This document shows, one piece after another, positions 50,050 through 61,353 of a stretch of 64,000 bases of DNA. The stretch is from Laetiporus sulphureus 93-53 (lineage: Eukaryota > Basidiomycota > Agaricomycetes > Polyporales > Laetiporaceae). The notes under the pieces are model-generated. The model saw nothing but the letters and a program-made list of their open reading frames with translations. It did no database searches and was not told the DNA's origin. The position numbers were made by a program, and so were the translations under genes. Within the stretch, counting starts at the first letter, position 1. Every line of letters starts with the position of its first letter. The DNA lies in assembly GCF_001632365.1 (NCBI RefSeq), contig NW_024468558.1, positions 30,815 through 94,814 on the forward strand, in the 5' to 3' direction.

Positions 50050-53000
50050 CTAAAGCGAAGGGGATCGCTCCTGCCTGGGCCTCTTCTTAATGGGCGACCC
50101 AGCAGGAGAGGACGTGATCACGATCTCGACACGATTCACGACCTTCTTCCCCGCCTGTACTCTGGACGTTTCATGGAGCACACTTTCCGCCTGCGTACCG
50201 GCACCCTCTTGGCTCGGATGGATGTCCAGCTGAGAGTAGTCTACCTCGGTCTCGTCCTCGGACTCCACGAGCTGTTCTTCCGAATTGGATTCCTCCCGCT
50301 TGCGCTTGGGCTGACCGAGGTCGCTCATGTTTTTCGTTGTCGCTTTGCCTTTGCCCTTGCCCTTCTTTTTGACCAGAGGGTCATCTGTCCCCTGCTCATA
50401 CACGTGGCACAGCTCCACAGGTACGCCTGCGCGTCGCAGTACGTCCATCCAAACCTGTCGCAGAACAAATCCTCAGTATCCCAATTTGAGCCAAGAAAGA
50501 AAAAGATGAACCTTCTGGTTTTCTTGCGCTCGATCATTGGGACTCTTGACCTCGACGAACTTGCACTCGCCGTGCTCAGCATTCCATATGCACAGGTCTG
50601 GCACGCCCCCACATCGTCCGGCGTAGTCTTCACATAACAAGCGACAAATCATCGCCAACGCATCGCCTCCAATGCACTAGAGACACATCACGACAATGAC
50701 GAATCAACACTGTACTAGAAATCCACGCAATGGACCGACTTACCTCGGTGATCTCCAGCAGATCCTGCTTGTCAAATAGACCCCATCGGACTCCAACACA
50801 CAACGTCTGCGCCTCCGCATGTTGATCATATACACGTTCGAGGACCTGCCTTGCTTGTCCCTCCTTCAGTTCATCCAACCTGCGTTCTATGAGCTGTTGT
50901 CGTGCAAAGAGGAACGTATCCTCTGCGATGTCCAGCGGAGACGAATGATACGGCGTCTCAAACGTCCCAGGAATGTTCGCGAAGATGATGTCCCAGAAGA
51001 GCAGGCCGAAGAGTGTTGTGACTATCCTCCCTTCGCAATGAAAGCTGGTCAGGAAGCACATCAGTGATATGTTCGCCTCGAGCGTTGAATGGGTTCGTAC
51101 CCCTTGTAGCCTTGTTCTTCATAGTACTGCAGAGCCAAAGTTTCCACGCTGACCTCCTCATTTCCTCTCCCTTTCCATATAGTCTTTCCCTGAGCGTTGG
51201 CGTTATCCTAGACGGGAATTTCGAGTCAGAGTGATCGCGCATGTGGCAAATGAACGTACTGCGTCCGCTTTCTCTTCTGCGAACGAGACATGCTGAGTCC
51301 ACGACTGAGGAAGAGCGGCCTGCTTGAGCGAACCGCCTGTAGCTTGACTAGGCTGCAGTGCCCGACGCTTGCCGACTGGCCGCCCGAAGCGATCCAAGAC
51401 CATGTTAGACGTGCGGTGGTGAACACGCACGCCTGAGAGAGAGACCTCCTCGGCCTTGTTCAGCTTTGCTTCGCACGTATGGCGGTCAGCTTCGGAAACC
51501 TTGAGCCACTTCTCGAGAGTAGTCAATCTACGCTCAAGCTTGGGCCGATAGACTGTCAAAATTGTTAGCACGGTAGATAGGAGCAGAATGCAGAACTGAC
51601 CGATATGCGTATCATCGTCTAACAGGGCCTCCGTCACAGCTTCCAACGCGCGCTCGTACGCCTCTCTTGACTTGCCGCAGTACTGCATCAGAATAAGTGC
51701 CCGTCGCTCATGCCATCTGCCTCTTCGGCCCCTGCGCCACCTGCGCTGTGCGAGCAAGGCTTCGAGGACTTCAAGCTCGAGCTCGTGCTCTTTGAGAATA
51801 CCTAACGCAGTGGATGCCTTGCAGACGATGCGCGTCAGGATATGTCCTGAGATCACCATGAGTCAATGGGCAGCCGACAGGAGATTGATGCTTACCACAC
51901 TCAAAGCGCTCCAGGCCTCCCTCTCTGGCAGGAAGTTCATCCTGAACTCTCAGCATGTCCTGCCAGCGAGGATAGACTCCTTCCCAGATCTCCTTCACCG
52001 CCCTCGCGTTCCGCACTCTGGGCGACTTATCGTCCAGCTTCCCCAGAAGGTTCATGCCGAGCTCTATGGACTCGTCTTCAATCTTGCTGCATACGCTATG
52101 CCTCGTACTCGGGGTGGACGGCAGACGTTTCTTGCTGGGCGTGATAGGCGTGCGGAATCTCTGGGGATCGGGCTTTGGCGTCTTGGTTGCAGCGGAGCGG
52201 GCCCGCCAGGAGGAAGCCGGTGCTCCTCCTTGGAAGAGGGCATCGACTTGAGCTTCCAACTCCAAAGCTTCCTCGTAGGCTAATAATGCTTCTCGCGATA
52301 GCCATATATCAGTGGTGCGCCTGTGCTGATATGAAGCATACGCTCGCTTCTTGGACCGAAGCAGGATAGACGGAACCATGAGAGACGGAGTGTGCTCCGT
52401 ACTGTAAACATAGATAGTCAGCACCGTTGGCGGAAGACATAAGTGTGTGCACTCGTGTGCCGTAGAAGGTGACCGACATTCTAAAGTGGACATCGCACGA
52501 ACCTCCGGAAGTACACCATGTTCACACGACGGAATAGGTTCATCACATTCTCATTAATCCTGAGGCATTTACCTAGCCATTTTGGGATACGTCTACGTTC
52601 AATTGACGTAAATTGAAGAAGACAACGGTTGCGCACCCAACTGTCTCGTGACCATCTCTCGCAGCCTATGGATCTGCCTCTTCTGAGATAAAAAGGGCAG
52701 CTTCGTTTGCATCAGACTGTCCGCCCTCTGTTTAGCTTTCGCATGAAACGAGCTAATGGCGAAGGGAAGAGTTGCCTGGACCGATGATGAGGACAGCATC
52801 GTTTCAATCAAATCATCTTGCTGAACGGCACTACCATCAGCGACAGATTTCGCAACAGTCGTGATTTGACTCACATTCCCGGAAGCTTTGAGGCCCAGTT
52901 GCTTCGCTACAAGGATGAGTTCCTCTCGTATCAGGCATTCGAGCAACTCCCGTAGAGAAGCATGGGCCTCATCATCCGCGAATGATGGATATTCCGATTT

Positions 53001-53749
53001 ATTGATAGGATCAATTGAATTGAAATTGTGTTCACGTGAGGTAGAAGGGTGAGGCGCAGGACGGTGCTTTTCATCATCCAAGGTCAAATCAATGATTTCT
53101 CGTTCCTCTACTTTGACCTTCACAGATGACGTGACTGAAGCGGTAGAACTGCCACGGCGGTTGATGCTGAAGGACTCAATGTCTTGCTCAAGTTTGACCT
53201 CAACGTTGACCGGGTCTTGATTAGAGCTCGTGTCGAAACGCTTGCATAATCTCTGGACAACGTCCGGGAGCTCGACGCCGAGTTCTCTCTTATATCTCTT
53301 CTCCAGGTCACTGAGGCGGTGCCATTTTCCAGGTTTACGAAGACAAAGCCGAACAAGTAGATAGCGCTCCCCATCTACCGACATTGAAATCAGAGTCCGA
53401 ACGATTTCAAGCAATAATATGGCAGCATACATGGAAGAACGCTATATTTCATGAAGCACCCAAGCTCCTCCTGGGAAAACAGATGCGCCTCGTGAGCAAA
53501 TACCGTCTTCAGCATATCTACATGCAGACAGGTCGGAGTTGGCTCAAGCGTAATTCAAGTCTACATACCTTCGAACAGCGTGACGTACATAGACTGCCCC
53601 CTCTCAGGATTGGGCTGTGCTGCAACAACTTCGTCTTCATATTCGTCCCAGTCACTCAAGGCTTTGCGGGAAGGAACATCTGGCAGCTCATCTTCGCCGT
53701 GCCAGAAGACAAGGCTGCGGACGGTGCTCCTAGGAGGAGAGGTTGTCAT
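50050..53749 (-). CDS. FAN1: FAN1-type structure-specific nuclease
   Basis: FAN1 family nuclease that unhooks DNA interstrand crosslinks and cuts 5' flaps. The start at 53749 gives an acidic N-terminal part. A SAP-like helix pair may lie in LRELLECLIREELILVAKQL. A helical (TPR-like) region follows (ARAVKEIWEGVYPRWQDMLR, LEALLAQRRWRRGRRGRWHE). The FAN1 block is EGRIVTTLFGLLFWDIIFAN, IPGTF, SPLDIAEDTFLFARQQLIE. The catalytic VRR-NUC domain shows GVPDLCIWN, CKFVEVKSPNDRAQENQKVW and GVPVELCHV, with the metal-binding D and the E-V-K of the PD-(D/E)xK core. No Cys/His ubiquitin-binding zinc finger is visible at the N-terminus. The C-terminus is Lys/Glu-rich and ends RQERSPSL, like a nuclear signal. 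Many introns. Confidence 0.9.
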
Positions 53750-54080
53750 AGCAATCGTCTAGCAATGAGTTAGAGCAGAGCACGTCGTGAATCGAGCAGC
53801 GTTCTCCAAAGCCGACAAAAAACAGAGGGAAATGTTGCTGAGGAACAGAGACAGGAGAGACAACAGACAATGACCAGATGCACCACGCGTGACTGTCGCG
53901 TCTTGACGCGAGGTGTCACGCTGCCGACACGGTCACGTGACCCACATATCCAAAGTGATAATTTGGTCTTGAGTCCAACAGGCTTATGATTACATACAAG
54001 TGATCATATATCATATACATGACCCCTCCAGGTTCAAACGGCAAGGCCCTGCATACGCGATGACACTATCAATGATCATG
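53750..54080. other. Intergenic, NEDD1-like 3' to FAN1 5'
   Basis: 331 bp between two genes on the same strand. It probably contains the FAN1 promoter. Nothing else is seen. Confidence 0.5.
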
Positions 54081-56541
54081 TCAATATCCTCTTCGCAACC
54101 GCTCGTTCTCCGTTCTCAGCTGCCGATTCTCCTCCTGCAGCGTAGACAGTTCTCCCCGGAACTCGTCGACAATCGTGCGCAACTCCGTCCGGATGCCTCT
54201 GCCCATCTTCAGCATGTCTAAGTGTAGGCCAGTCAGCTGTGACCGCGTCTCTTGCCGGAAGTCGTACATCGCGTCGCGCAGCATGCCCTGCAAGAGATTA
54301 GCCGCCGCATGCGAGCCTGGCGATGCGGGATGAGGAGAAAGGTTGCGAAGAGGCGATGTTACAGACGGCCATGTCGACACGTTGCCTTGGAGTGGTCGCC
54401 TAGGGGAAACCTCGACCGTGAAGGTAGGGACTGCTCCTCGTGGGACCTCCAACTTATCGTTGTCATCGATCTGTTCATCCCGAGCTTCATTGTCTTTGCT
54501 GCTCTTGCTTGTAAAGCCGACCCTCCTGCTGTCTGCCCCTTGTTCTCGTGCATCTTCCTCTATCTCTTCATCTCCTGCTCGGAACCACCGGTCTAACTCG
54601 GGTGATCCGAGACCAAGCACAGCCATCCTTTCCTTGCCCCTCCGCTTTCTGGGAGTAACTGGCAACCGAGCATGCATGTCAGGCAGCTCCAGGCTAGGCG
54701 TCTGTGATTGCAGAGTACGGCTCTTCGATGAGATCGCCGCGGGCTCAACGTGCACGGATGGTACTGGAGGATGCGCGCGAGGACCAGTTGATTCGGTCGA
54801 CGACTTAGCAGTCCTGCGCGCTGCTGATACCGATGTACCCGAGGTGCTAGTGGACTCCGAACGCTTTCTTGATGTCGTAGACGTGGTCACCAAGGTCCCA
54901 GCACTGGCCGGCCTGCTTCTCACCATGTCACTCGTGCGTGAGGACTGCCCCGAAGATGTACGCGATACGGCAGGCGGAGGGACAGATGTGCTATCAGAAG
55001 GTACGGGCTTAGGGTCGATATCCATTGGAACGACGTTTTCCTTCGCCCTCCGCCCCGGAAGAGGCGCGAGGAGGTTCTCGATGTGTACTAACGGGATATT
55101 TAGCCCTCTATGAGATAGCTGTCAAGGAATAGACTGACCTGATACATCCGCCTCCTCCAGAATAGCTCTCGTCGACCGTCTATGAAGAGGCGTTTTGGGC
55201 GGCGATATCACGCGCTTGGTGATACCTCCGCTACTCACCCCCTTGGATAGCGGAGAGGTGATGCCCGCCCGCATAGTTCGCGCAGGGCGTGGGGAGCTCT
55301 CGGCGAGCGCGCGCAGCTTGCCAGGAGTTCCCCCGCGGGAGGCAGTACGTTCGGCTATGGGGGGTGGAGCATTCTCTGCAACCTGAGCCTTCTCATCGGC
55401 TCCGGGGACAGAAGTAGCAGCCGAGGTGTGACGAACAGGATGCTTGTTCGTGTCCTGTGTGAGGAGAGGCTTGCTGGACGTAGCGACGATGGGCTTGGAT
55501 TGCGCCTCTTGCGTCTTGAGCTTCTGCTGCAGCACAACGGCTCTATCAAACATAAACAGCAATCGGAGTAGGCAAACACACCTGGACTGACATCGCTACC
55601 ACCCGCTCCCCCTTCGCACTTATGATGATGGACTTTGGTGCCTTGTCAAGCAAGCGCAGGTCCTGGATCAAGACCTTGCCGTTCTCGGTACCAGCATACA
55701 GCGTGACGCCCTCAGCAGAGAACACCAGCGAGGTCAACGGTACATGTACCGACAACGCGCGGAGAATGCTTCCGGCCACACGTCAGCCAACACGGACCGC
55801 GCACATGAACCAGAGCACTCACCCTTTGTCCTTCTCGAGATCGACCACATGTATTGTCCCGCCGCTGCACGCGACTGCAATGAGTGTCTTGCTGAACGGG
55901 CTGCTCGCCACAGACACAATCTCGCCAAGGCTCCTTTCTCTGCCTAAGGTGAAGGACTTGATGGGGCCGGAGGGGCGAGTCGTGTCATACACCAGCAGCT
56001 GCGCGCCAGCACCTATAAGAAGCCTCGTCCGAGAATGTGGGCTGAACTGGCACGCGGTAATAGAGCCTGATATTGATGTGAGCCCACGGAGGACCGTATG
56101 CGATCCATGTGAGAGATTATGGATGTGCACGGCCGCAGCGGAGGTGGTCGCAAGAAGGCTGCCGTCGTTGGAAAGCGCGATAGAAGTGACCGGTGCCTTG
56201 TGAGAGTCAAACTTCTGCACAATTCGTCCTGAATGAGTCTCCAGGATGAGCACTTGTTGACCTTGGCTGAAGATGAGTGTGCTGCCACGGTCCTTGCTCG
56301 CCAGCGCGTTGATCGACGAGGGGTGCGACGATAGGTATACAGGTTTCAAGTGGCGCTCTGAGGAGTCATACTTGAATATACTCTCCTTTGAAGAGATGAA
56401 GAGAGCACTGTTGTCCGGGGCCCACACGATGCAAGTTGGCTCGACGTCCAGGGCGCATGTCGGTGGCACACAAACTGGTGCGCGTTTCAACGTTATCGAA
56501 TCCAGGTACGAGAGCAAGTTTGTCGTGCACACTGCCAGCAT
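54081..56541 (-). CDS. NEDD1-like WD40 protein with C-terminal coiled coil
   Basis: Candidate for the NEDD1/GCP-WD family, which recruits gamma-tubulin complexes to spindle poles and microtubules. The start is at 56541. The first half is a WD40-type beta propeller (PTCIVWAPDNSALFISS, APVTSIALSNDGSLLATTS, ITACQFSPHSRTRLLIGAG, VSVASSPFSKTLIAVACSGG, TSLVFSAEGVTLYAGTENG, VLIQDLRLLDKAPKSI). The middle is a Ser/Thr/Pro-rich, basic, probably disordered region with many SP/TP sites. The end has a conserved helix (MLRDAMYDFRQETRSQL ... LHLDMLKMGRGI) and a coiled coil (LQEENRQLRTENERLRRGY), as in NEDD1. The propeller alone is not diagnostic. The C-terminal helix is the main reason for the call. Confidence 0.7.
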
Positions 56542-57344
56542 CCTCGCATAAAAACCCTTCAGCCGAAAGGGTGCTTATGGTGTTGTGTGGCAAAGGTAGA
56601 AAGATGTTTGAAAAAGGCAAGGAAGTTGCGGGGAATGAACCAAGACGCGTAAATCACATGACCGCATCCGAAATGAGCACGTCCCTGCCTTGTTTCATGG
56701 ACCCTTCCTCCGCTGGAGACAAAAAAACGTTCGACTTCGGACATCAGCGAATAAATACGTACCGATGCTGAATTCGAGTGCTGAGCGCTGATGACGGACA
56801 CCAATATCACCAAGGTTGAGGAATCACCGGGACATGCGGGTGACCCGGCGCACAGTGCACTTAAGACGGCTTGATTGCAGCCACATATTCTGACGGCATC
56901 TGAGAGTTCATATGAGTTGTGCCTGCAATGCAGCCGAGCTTGGTAGAAGGATGGGCAATATTTGAGGTCCAATGCGAGTACTAGGATTGCCGCAGTCATC
57001 AGCCTCAGACGAAATCCCTCGGCGCCTGTTCCTCAGGGCCTCAATGATTATTCTCAGCAGCTGTTGTAGCCAGGTGTTGTGGCCACATCGTCCGATTTCA
57101 ACTGAGGAATGCTACAAACGCTCTAAATTAGAAGTTTTAGAGTAGATACATCGGGATGCCTATGATAACAGTACTGGGGGTTGGCGGAGCAAGTGGCGTT
57201 GAGGAAATACTTAGGAGAATAAGTTATTGAGAGCGACATGCTATCATTGTGATGAGAATGCATTTGGTCGGAATAGCAATGATGATGGATGATGGATGTA
57301 ATGATACAGTGAGATGGGAGGCTTAACAATGGAAGATGAGGAAT
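56542..57344. other. Intergenic, no supported gene
   Basis: About 800 bp between two minus-strand genes. A 146-codon minus frame (56559-56999) has no recognisable domain and overlaps where the NEDD1-like promoter should be. AT-richer sequence near 57120-57340 fits a 3' UTR of the next gene. Confidence 0.45.
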
Positions 57345-58994
57345 TCATGGAAACGTAATCTTCTTCGAGCTTTTGGGACGATTCGGCTCGGAGACGTCCA
57401 CGCTGGCAGTACGGCGATGACGACGAAAGCGATCTTTCCAGGAAGATTTTCGTGCTGGTGGTGTGGTGTGGTGCGACTCTTGCGCCGGCGACGGTGGTAC
57501 ATACGGCGAAGACTGCGGTGCCTCAGCGGAGATTCTCGCTGTGGCGGATGTCGCGTCGGACACTCTAACAGGGATTTGCGATTGCCGCGCGGGAGGGCTA
57601 GAGAATCTAAACATTGAGCCGCAGTGCGACAATAATGTAGTGGCAGAGCTCACCTGGGAGACTTGCGCAGAATAGGTTTCGACGGCGCAGCAAGAGGCTG
57701 ACGTTGGCGAGCCGGTGCAGGATGCTCGCTTGCCATCGTCTGCTCGCTCGCAGTCGGTGCCGGAGCGACGGTCGATCTCCGGTCTATCGCCATGGATGTC
57801 CGCGGGCTGCGAAACCGGGTGGACGAGGACGCAGCCCACGATGCTCTGCGCACAACCGACTCGGAGCTGGAAATCACCGCAGACTCCCGCTGTGAAAGGG
57901 GGTTCTCGTCCTTCGACAGAGAGCGTCCACGCCGCACGGGTGCGGCCATGAAGTCGTCGACGGCACACTGGTAGTACTGCTCCATCGTCACCCGTGCACC
58001 GGCCGCACGGCTGAGTTTGACTTGACGGACATAGTCCGCCGCTTCTGGCGATTGCGGAGTGGGGAAGAAGTATGGCGCTTGGTATGGGTCCGTCCGAGGA
58101 ATGCGTGGTGGCGAGATGTGTGGCCTCCGTGAAAGCCAGCTCAGTCTCCGTTTCACTGACGCTTTAGGAGAGCACATCAACGAAAAGGCGCAAGTTAACA
58201 AACATAATCAACGCACCTTCTCCGTGTGACGAGCTATAAGCCCTGCCTGCTCTCTGCGTCCCTCCGGGTATCGTTTCATCCTCAGTGAGCTCCTCTGTCA
58301 CGGTAGGTATACTGAAGATAGTCTCCGACGATGCTGGAGATCCCACTGGCAAGACCTGCTCAGGAGCAATTATAGAATTTACAAGTGGATGGTTGTAGAC
58401 GTCGAGCTCAATGGCGTTTGGCAGACCACTGGCAGCAGATGATGGACCAGCTCGAGGATTCGCACACTCTGGAGGATGGAGCACGGGTATCCCGGCAGGG
58501 GGGGCTTGCGGTGCTCCTGGCAATTTGGCGGAGATAGACCCACCGTGCGTCGTCGAAGCAGGCTCGCCAGGCTGCTCTTCGCCGCTGACCTCCATAGCAG
58601 ACGAGGACGCAGAATGGCGTGATAGCGAGACAGAATAAAGCGTTACGGTGGAGGGGCTACGCGTTCGCCGACGACCGCGGTTGACGATTGCAGTCAGGGC
58701 CGCCTCATCTATCGGCGGCGGCGCGAGCGGCATCAAGCACGGAATCGCGTGGCCCACAGCCGACACAACGCTCTGGGAGAAGAACTGATCGGTCACGCCA
58801 GACTCCAGAAAGTCATGTCTCCAGCTCACCAGAAACATCCCAACTATCGCGAGAAGTGCGCTCGCGACCCCTACCACAAGGTATCGGAGCGCAAGGAACA
58901 GAATATCCATATCTGAAAGAGCCTTCCACCGACAGAACGCCTTGCACGTGAAGCGAAGATGGTATGCGATTAGTCCTGAGTGTTTGACAGTCAT
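57345..58994 (-). CDS. Unknown Ser/Pro-rich protein with N-terminal membrane helix
   Basis: I do not recognise the family. The start at 58994 gives MTVKHSG. A strong membrane helix follows (DILFLALRYLVVGVASALLAIVGMFLVSW), giving a short N-terminal tail and a long soluble C-terminal part. That part is Ser/Pro/Ala-rich and mostly disordered (PSTVTLYSVSLSRHSASSSA), with a few conserved-looking blocks: RLSWLSRRPHISPPR, QVKLSRAAGARVTMEQYYQ and KSSWKDRFRRHRRT. It ends KPKSSKKITFP-like. Two introns join well in frame: GEG to ASVKRRLS, and KSP to SPPARQSQIP. About 490 aa. Basic clusters near SWLSRR and DRFRRHRR could contact membranes. The function is unknown. Confidence 0.7.
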
Positions 58995-59589
58995 GACCAC
59001 GCCAAGGCAGAGGCCGGCTGTGTTTGGTGCTCAGAGAAGCCAGAGCTGTGCGTTGTGGATATGGCAGTGCCTTTTGACCGAGAGCAGAAAGAATTTATGC
59101 AGGGCGAGCTCGACAGGAGTAAAACACGAGTTTTTGCTGGGAGAACTTTGAGGGCTTTCCGATCGTCGACTTTTCCGAACGTCGTTCGTCTGAGGAATGG
59201 TTTGCTGCCGGATGGTTACGTATGGGCGCGTTTTCACGTGGCCGTGATCCGCCCTCCGTCAGCCCAACTGACTCAGATCCTCTGGCCACCCGAGCTTGTG
59301 TCTTCGAACTCCTTTATCAATCCAGGACAAAGTCGGCGTGCGCTCGCCTAGTTTGCGATGTCCACATGGGTCACTGGCAAGCACGATGGTGTGCTACAGT
59401 CTTCATTACGAAGAAAGCTCCTTTGCCATCGCCGGGATGAGTGAGCGACAATGACAAAATCGACCCTCCCAATCGCCGAGACAACCCTCCGGCGGTAGTT
59501 GGCTCATCCGCTTGTCTCGGACAGTCTAAATCACCCCACAATGGCTTGCGGTCCAGATTGCTCGAGACATGGCGATTGCTCACAGATGC
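58995..59589. other. Intergenic up to the right arm
   Basis: About 595 bp. It contains the promoter of the minus-strand membrane-protein gene and the breakpoint of the inverted duplication at the right end. No gene is supported. Confidence 0.45.
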
Positions 59590-59639
59590 TCTTGGGAACG
59601 TGCATATCTACGACCAGCTCATTGTGAGATACACATACT

Positions 59640-59985
59640 AAATTTGGGTTCGTGTTGCAGAAGCGTGCACGTCCGCGTTGCTCGAACCATCGCACCTCAT
59701 CGTACGCGCTTCGCGCGCTCGGCGCTGCAGAAGATGGCATGGCACATCTATCGATGCGCTTCCGTATGGGCCAATTCACGACCAAACCGCTCCTACGTGA
59801 ATGAGAAGATTAATCTAGATTAATGTTGCGGTTGTGCAGCGCCCGCGGGACATAGGTGCGTGCCCGTGTCACATTATATGGTTTGATGACTGGTAGCTGA
59901 CTTATGATATTTTGATAACCCACTGTGGGAGATGGTCCAGCACGGCATCGATATCAGCACTATCGACTGGGCGCAGCATTGAACG
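59640..59985 (+). pseudogene. Broken cysteine desulfurase copy 3 (NFS1 3' end only)
   Basis: Plus-strand remnant of the last NFS1 exons, in the right arm. It keeps the catalytic-Cys segment (gcgtgcacgtcc codes ACTS), the ALGA..DMAH-like block with a frameshift, and the C-terminal exon coding PLWEMVQHGIDISTIDWAQH followed by a stop. About 20 bp are missing before the catalytic Cys and about 14 bp after the GRFTT block. No first half of the gene is present on this side. The intron between the last two exons is retained. Confidence 0.85.
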
Positions 59986-60209
59986 ACCATCCCAGCCGCC
60001 ATCCTCTTCGGCTCGGCTCACTCATTGCATCTGATACAACGACTGCTTATCCCTGTGCAGTCAATGTTCTGGTCCGTTTTTCTAATGTTACTCCCGCGAC
60101 GAAATATCCGCGGCACCGTCCGCACCCATCCCAGGATCTTTCCTTCCCTGTGACCTCGATACGCTCCGTGCCGTGTGTCGTATGTCCTGCGACGGTGATG
60201 AACAGTCAA
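59986..60209 (+). repeat. Duplicated NFS1 3' flank, copy 3
   Basis: The flank beyond the NFS1 stop, as at 7063-7292 but inverted. It includes the 'tcgtatgtcctgcgacggtg' landmark. Confidence 0.75.
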
Positions 60210-60449
60210 TGTAATTGTACTTCGTGGTTAGTACGCGTACTGTGGAATTATGTAAGCTTTCGTGAATGGCCACGTGTCGACCCGGGGATGATCCGGTGAG
60301 CGAAAGCCTGAGGTTGGTTCGTCTTTTCCGTGGAAGCAGGGTGGTGCTGCTGTTACTTTTAAATTTGAGACGGCCAATCCGCAAGTTCTCGGGTTTCAGC
60401 TAATTTTTGAACTGCAGTCGCTCGACTCTGTCGCTATGATCAATGCGTG

Positions 60450-60985
60450 ATCACGTGCTGTTGTGGCCACCAATCACGTTTTGAAAAGCGCAAGCGCCAA
60501 GTCTCGGAGACTCTTAACATCTGTAATATGTATTTTTCCACCGAGGAAGAAACAGTACCTGTTGCACATCATTCTGTCCTACATAGTATCTCTGCTCTGA
60601 ACATCATCAAATATGCGTTCTGCCTAGAAGAGCATACTGGAACATTGATGAACTCATCAAGTCAAGCATCGCCGCCTCGAGCAACATCCAAGTCACCGCC
60701 GAGTCTCAAACCAGTGCCTACGACGACAACGAGATCTGTGGGCAACATTGAACGAACTGTTTCAGCCTAAATCATACGCGGCTGTACGGTCTCCTTGTAG
60801 TTGCGGCTGACGACGCGATCACCAATACCGGCATCATCGGCACCCGAGGCCCCAGGTGCGCTGGAAACGCGTTTTCCTTTTCACGCGGTGGATTTCATCC
60901 GTGCAAGTACCGAGATGGATCATATTCGCTTGACGGTCGTAGTACAGATGGCGCAGGCAGCTGCTGGTTTGAAACGAGTGTGCTG
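60450..60985 (-). repeat. Repeat A, copy 3
   Basis: Inverted copy of the sequence at 1788-2276 and about 6354-6800. One plus-strand frame (60447-60770) stays open for 107 codons, but the equivalent frame is interrupted in the other copies. It may be the remains of a gene once upstream of the DUF6533 gene. Confidence 0.55.
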
Positions 60986-61353
60986 ACTCTTCGTATCATA
61001 TATGTCCCGACACCATCGATGGGAAGATAGTTGCATACTGTCAGCGATGCAGGAGATCTCAAACGGCGATAGTGTGCTCGACGTGATGTCTGCCCGCTGG
61101 ATGCGATGGTTGCGATGGAGTCGGATGTGAGCGGCAGATGCTGAGAATGTCAGCTCAGTTGAGCCCAGCGTACGGTGAGAACTGCGCAGAATCCTCAGTC
61201 GACTGGTCAACTCCACCAAAGGTAGAATATTTGTGCTTCTGTAACCGTAAATGCGTCTCGCTTTGCATCTGATGATCACATTTTGAGCACGTCAAATAGC
61301 TGACCAGAATGAGCTGCTACTCACATCCTTGTTAGCCACTCCTATTCGATATC

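Noticed and set aside
9679..58994. A biosynthetic or DNA-repair gene cluster
   Set aside because: The genes belong to unrelated housekeeping pathways and the usual cluster enzymes are absent. The several genome-maintenance genes are scattered and on both strands.
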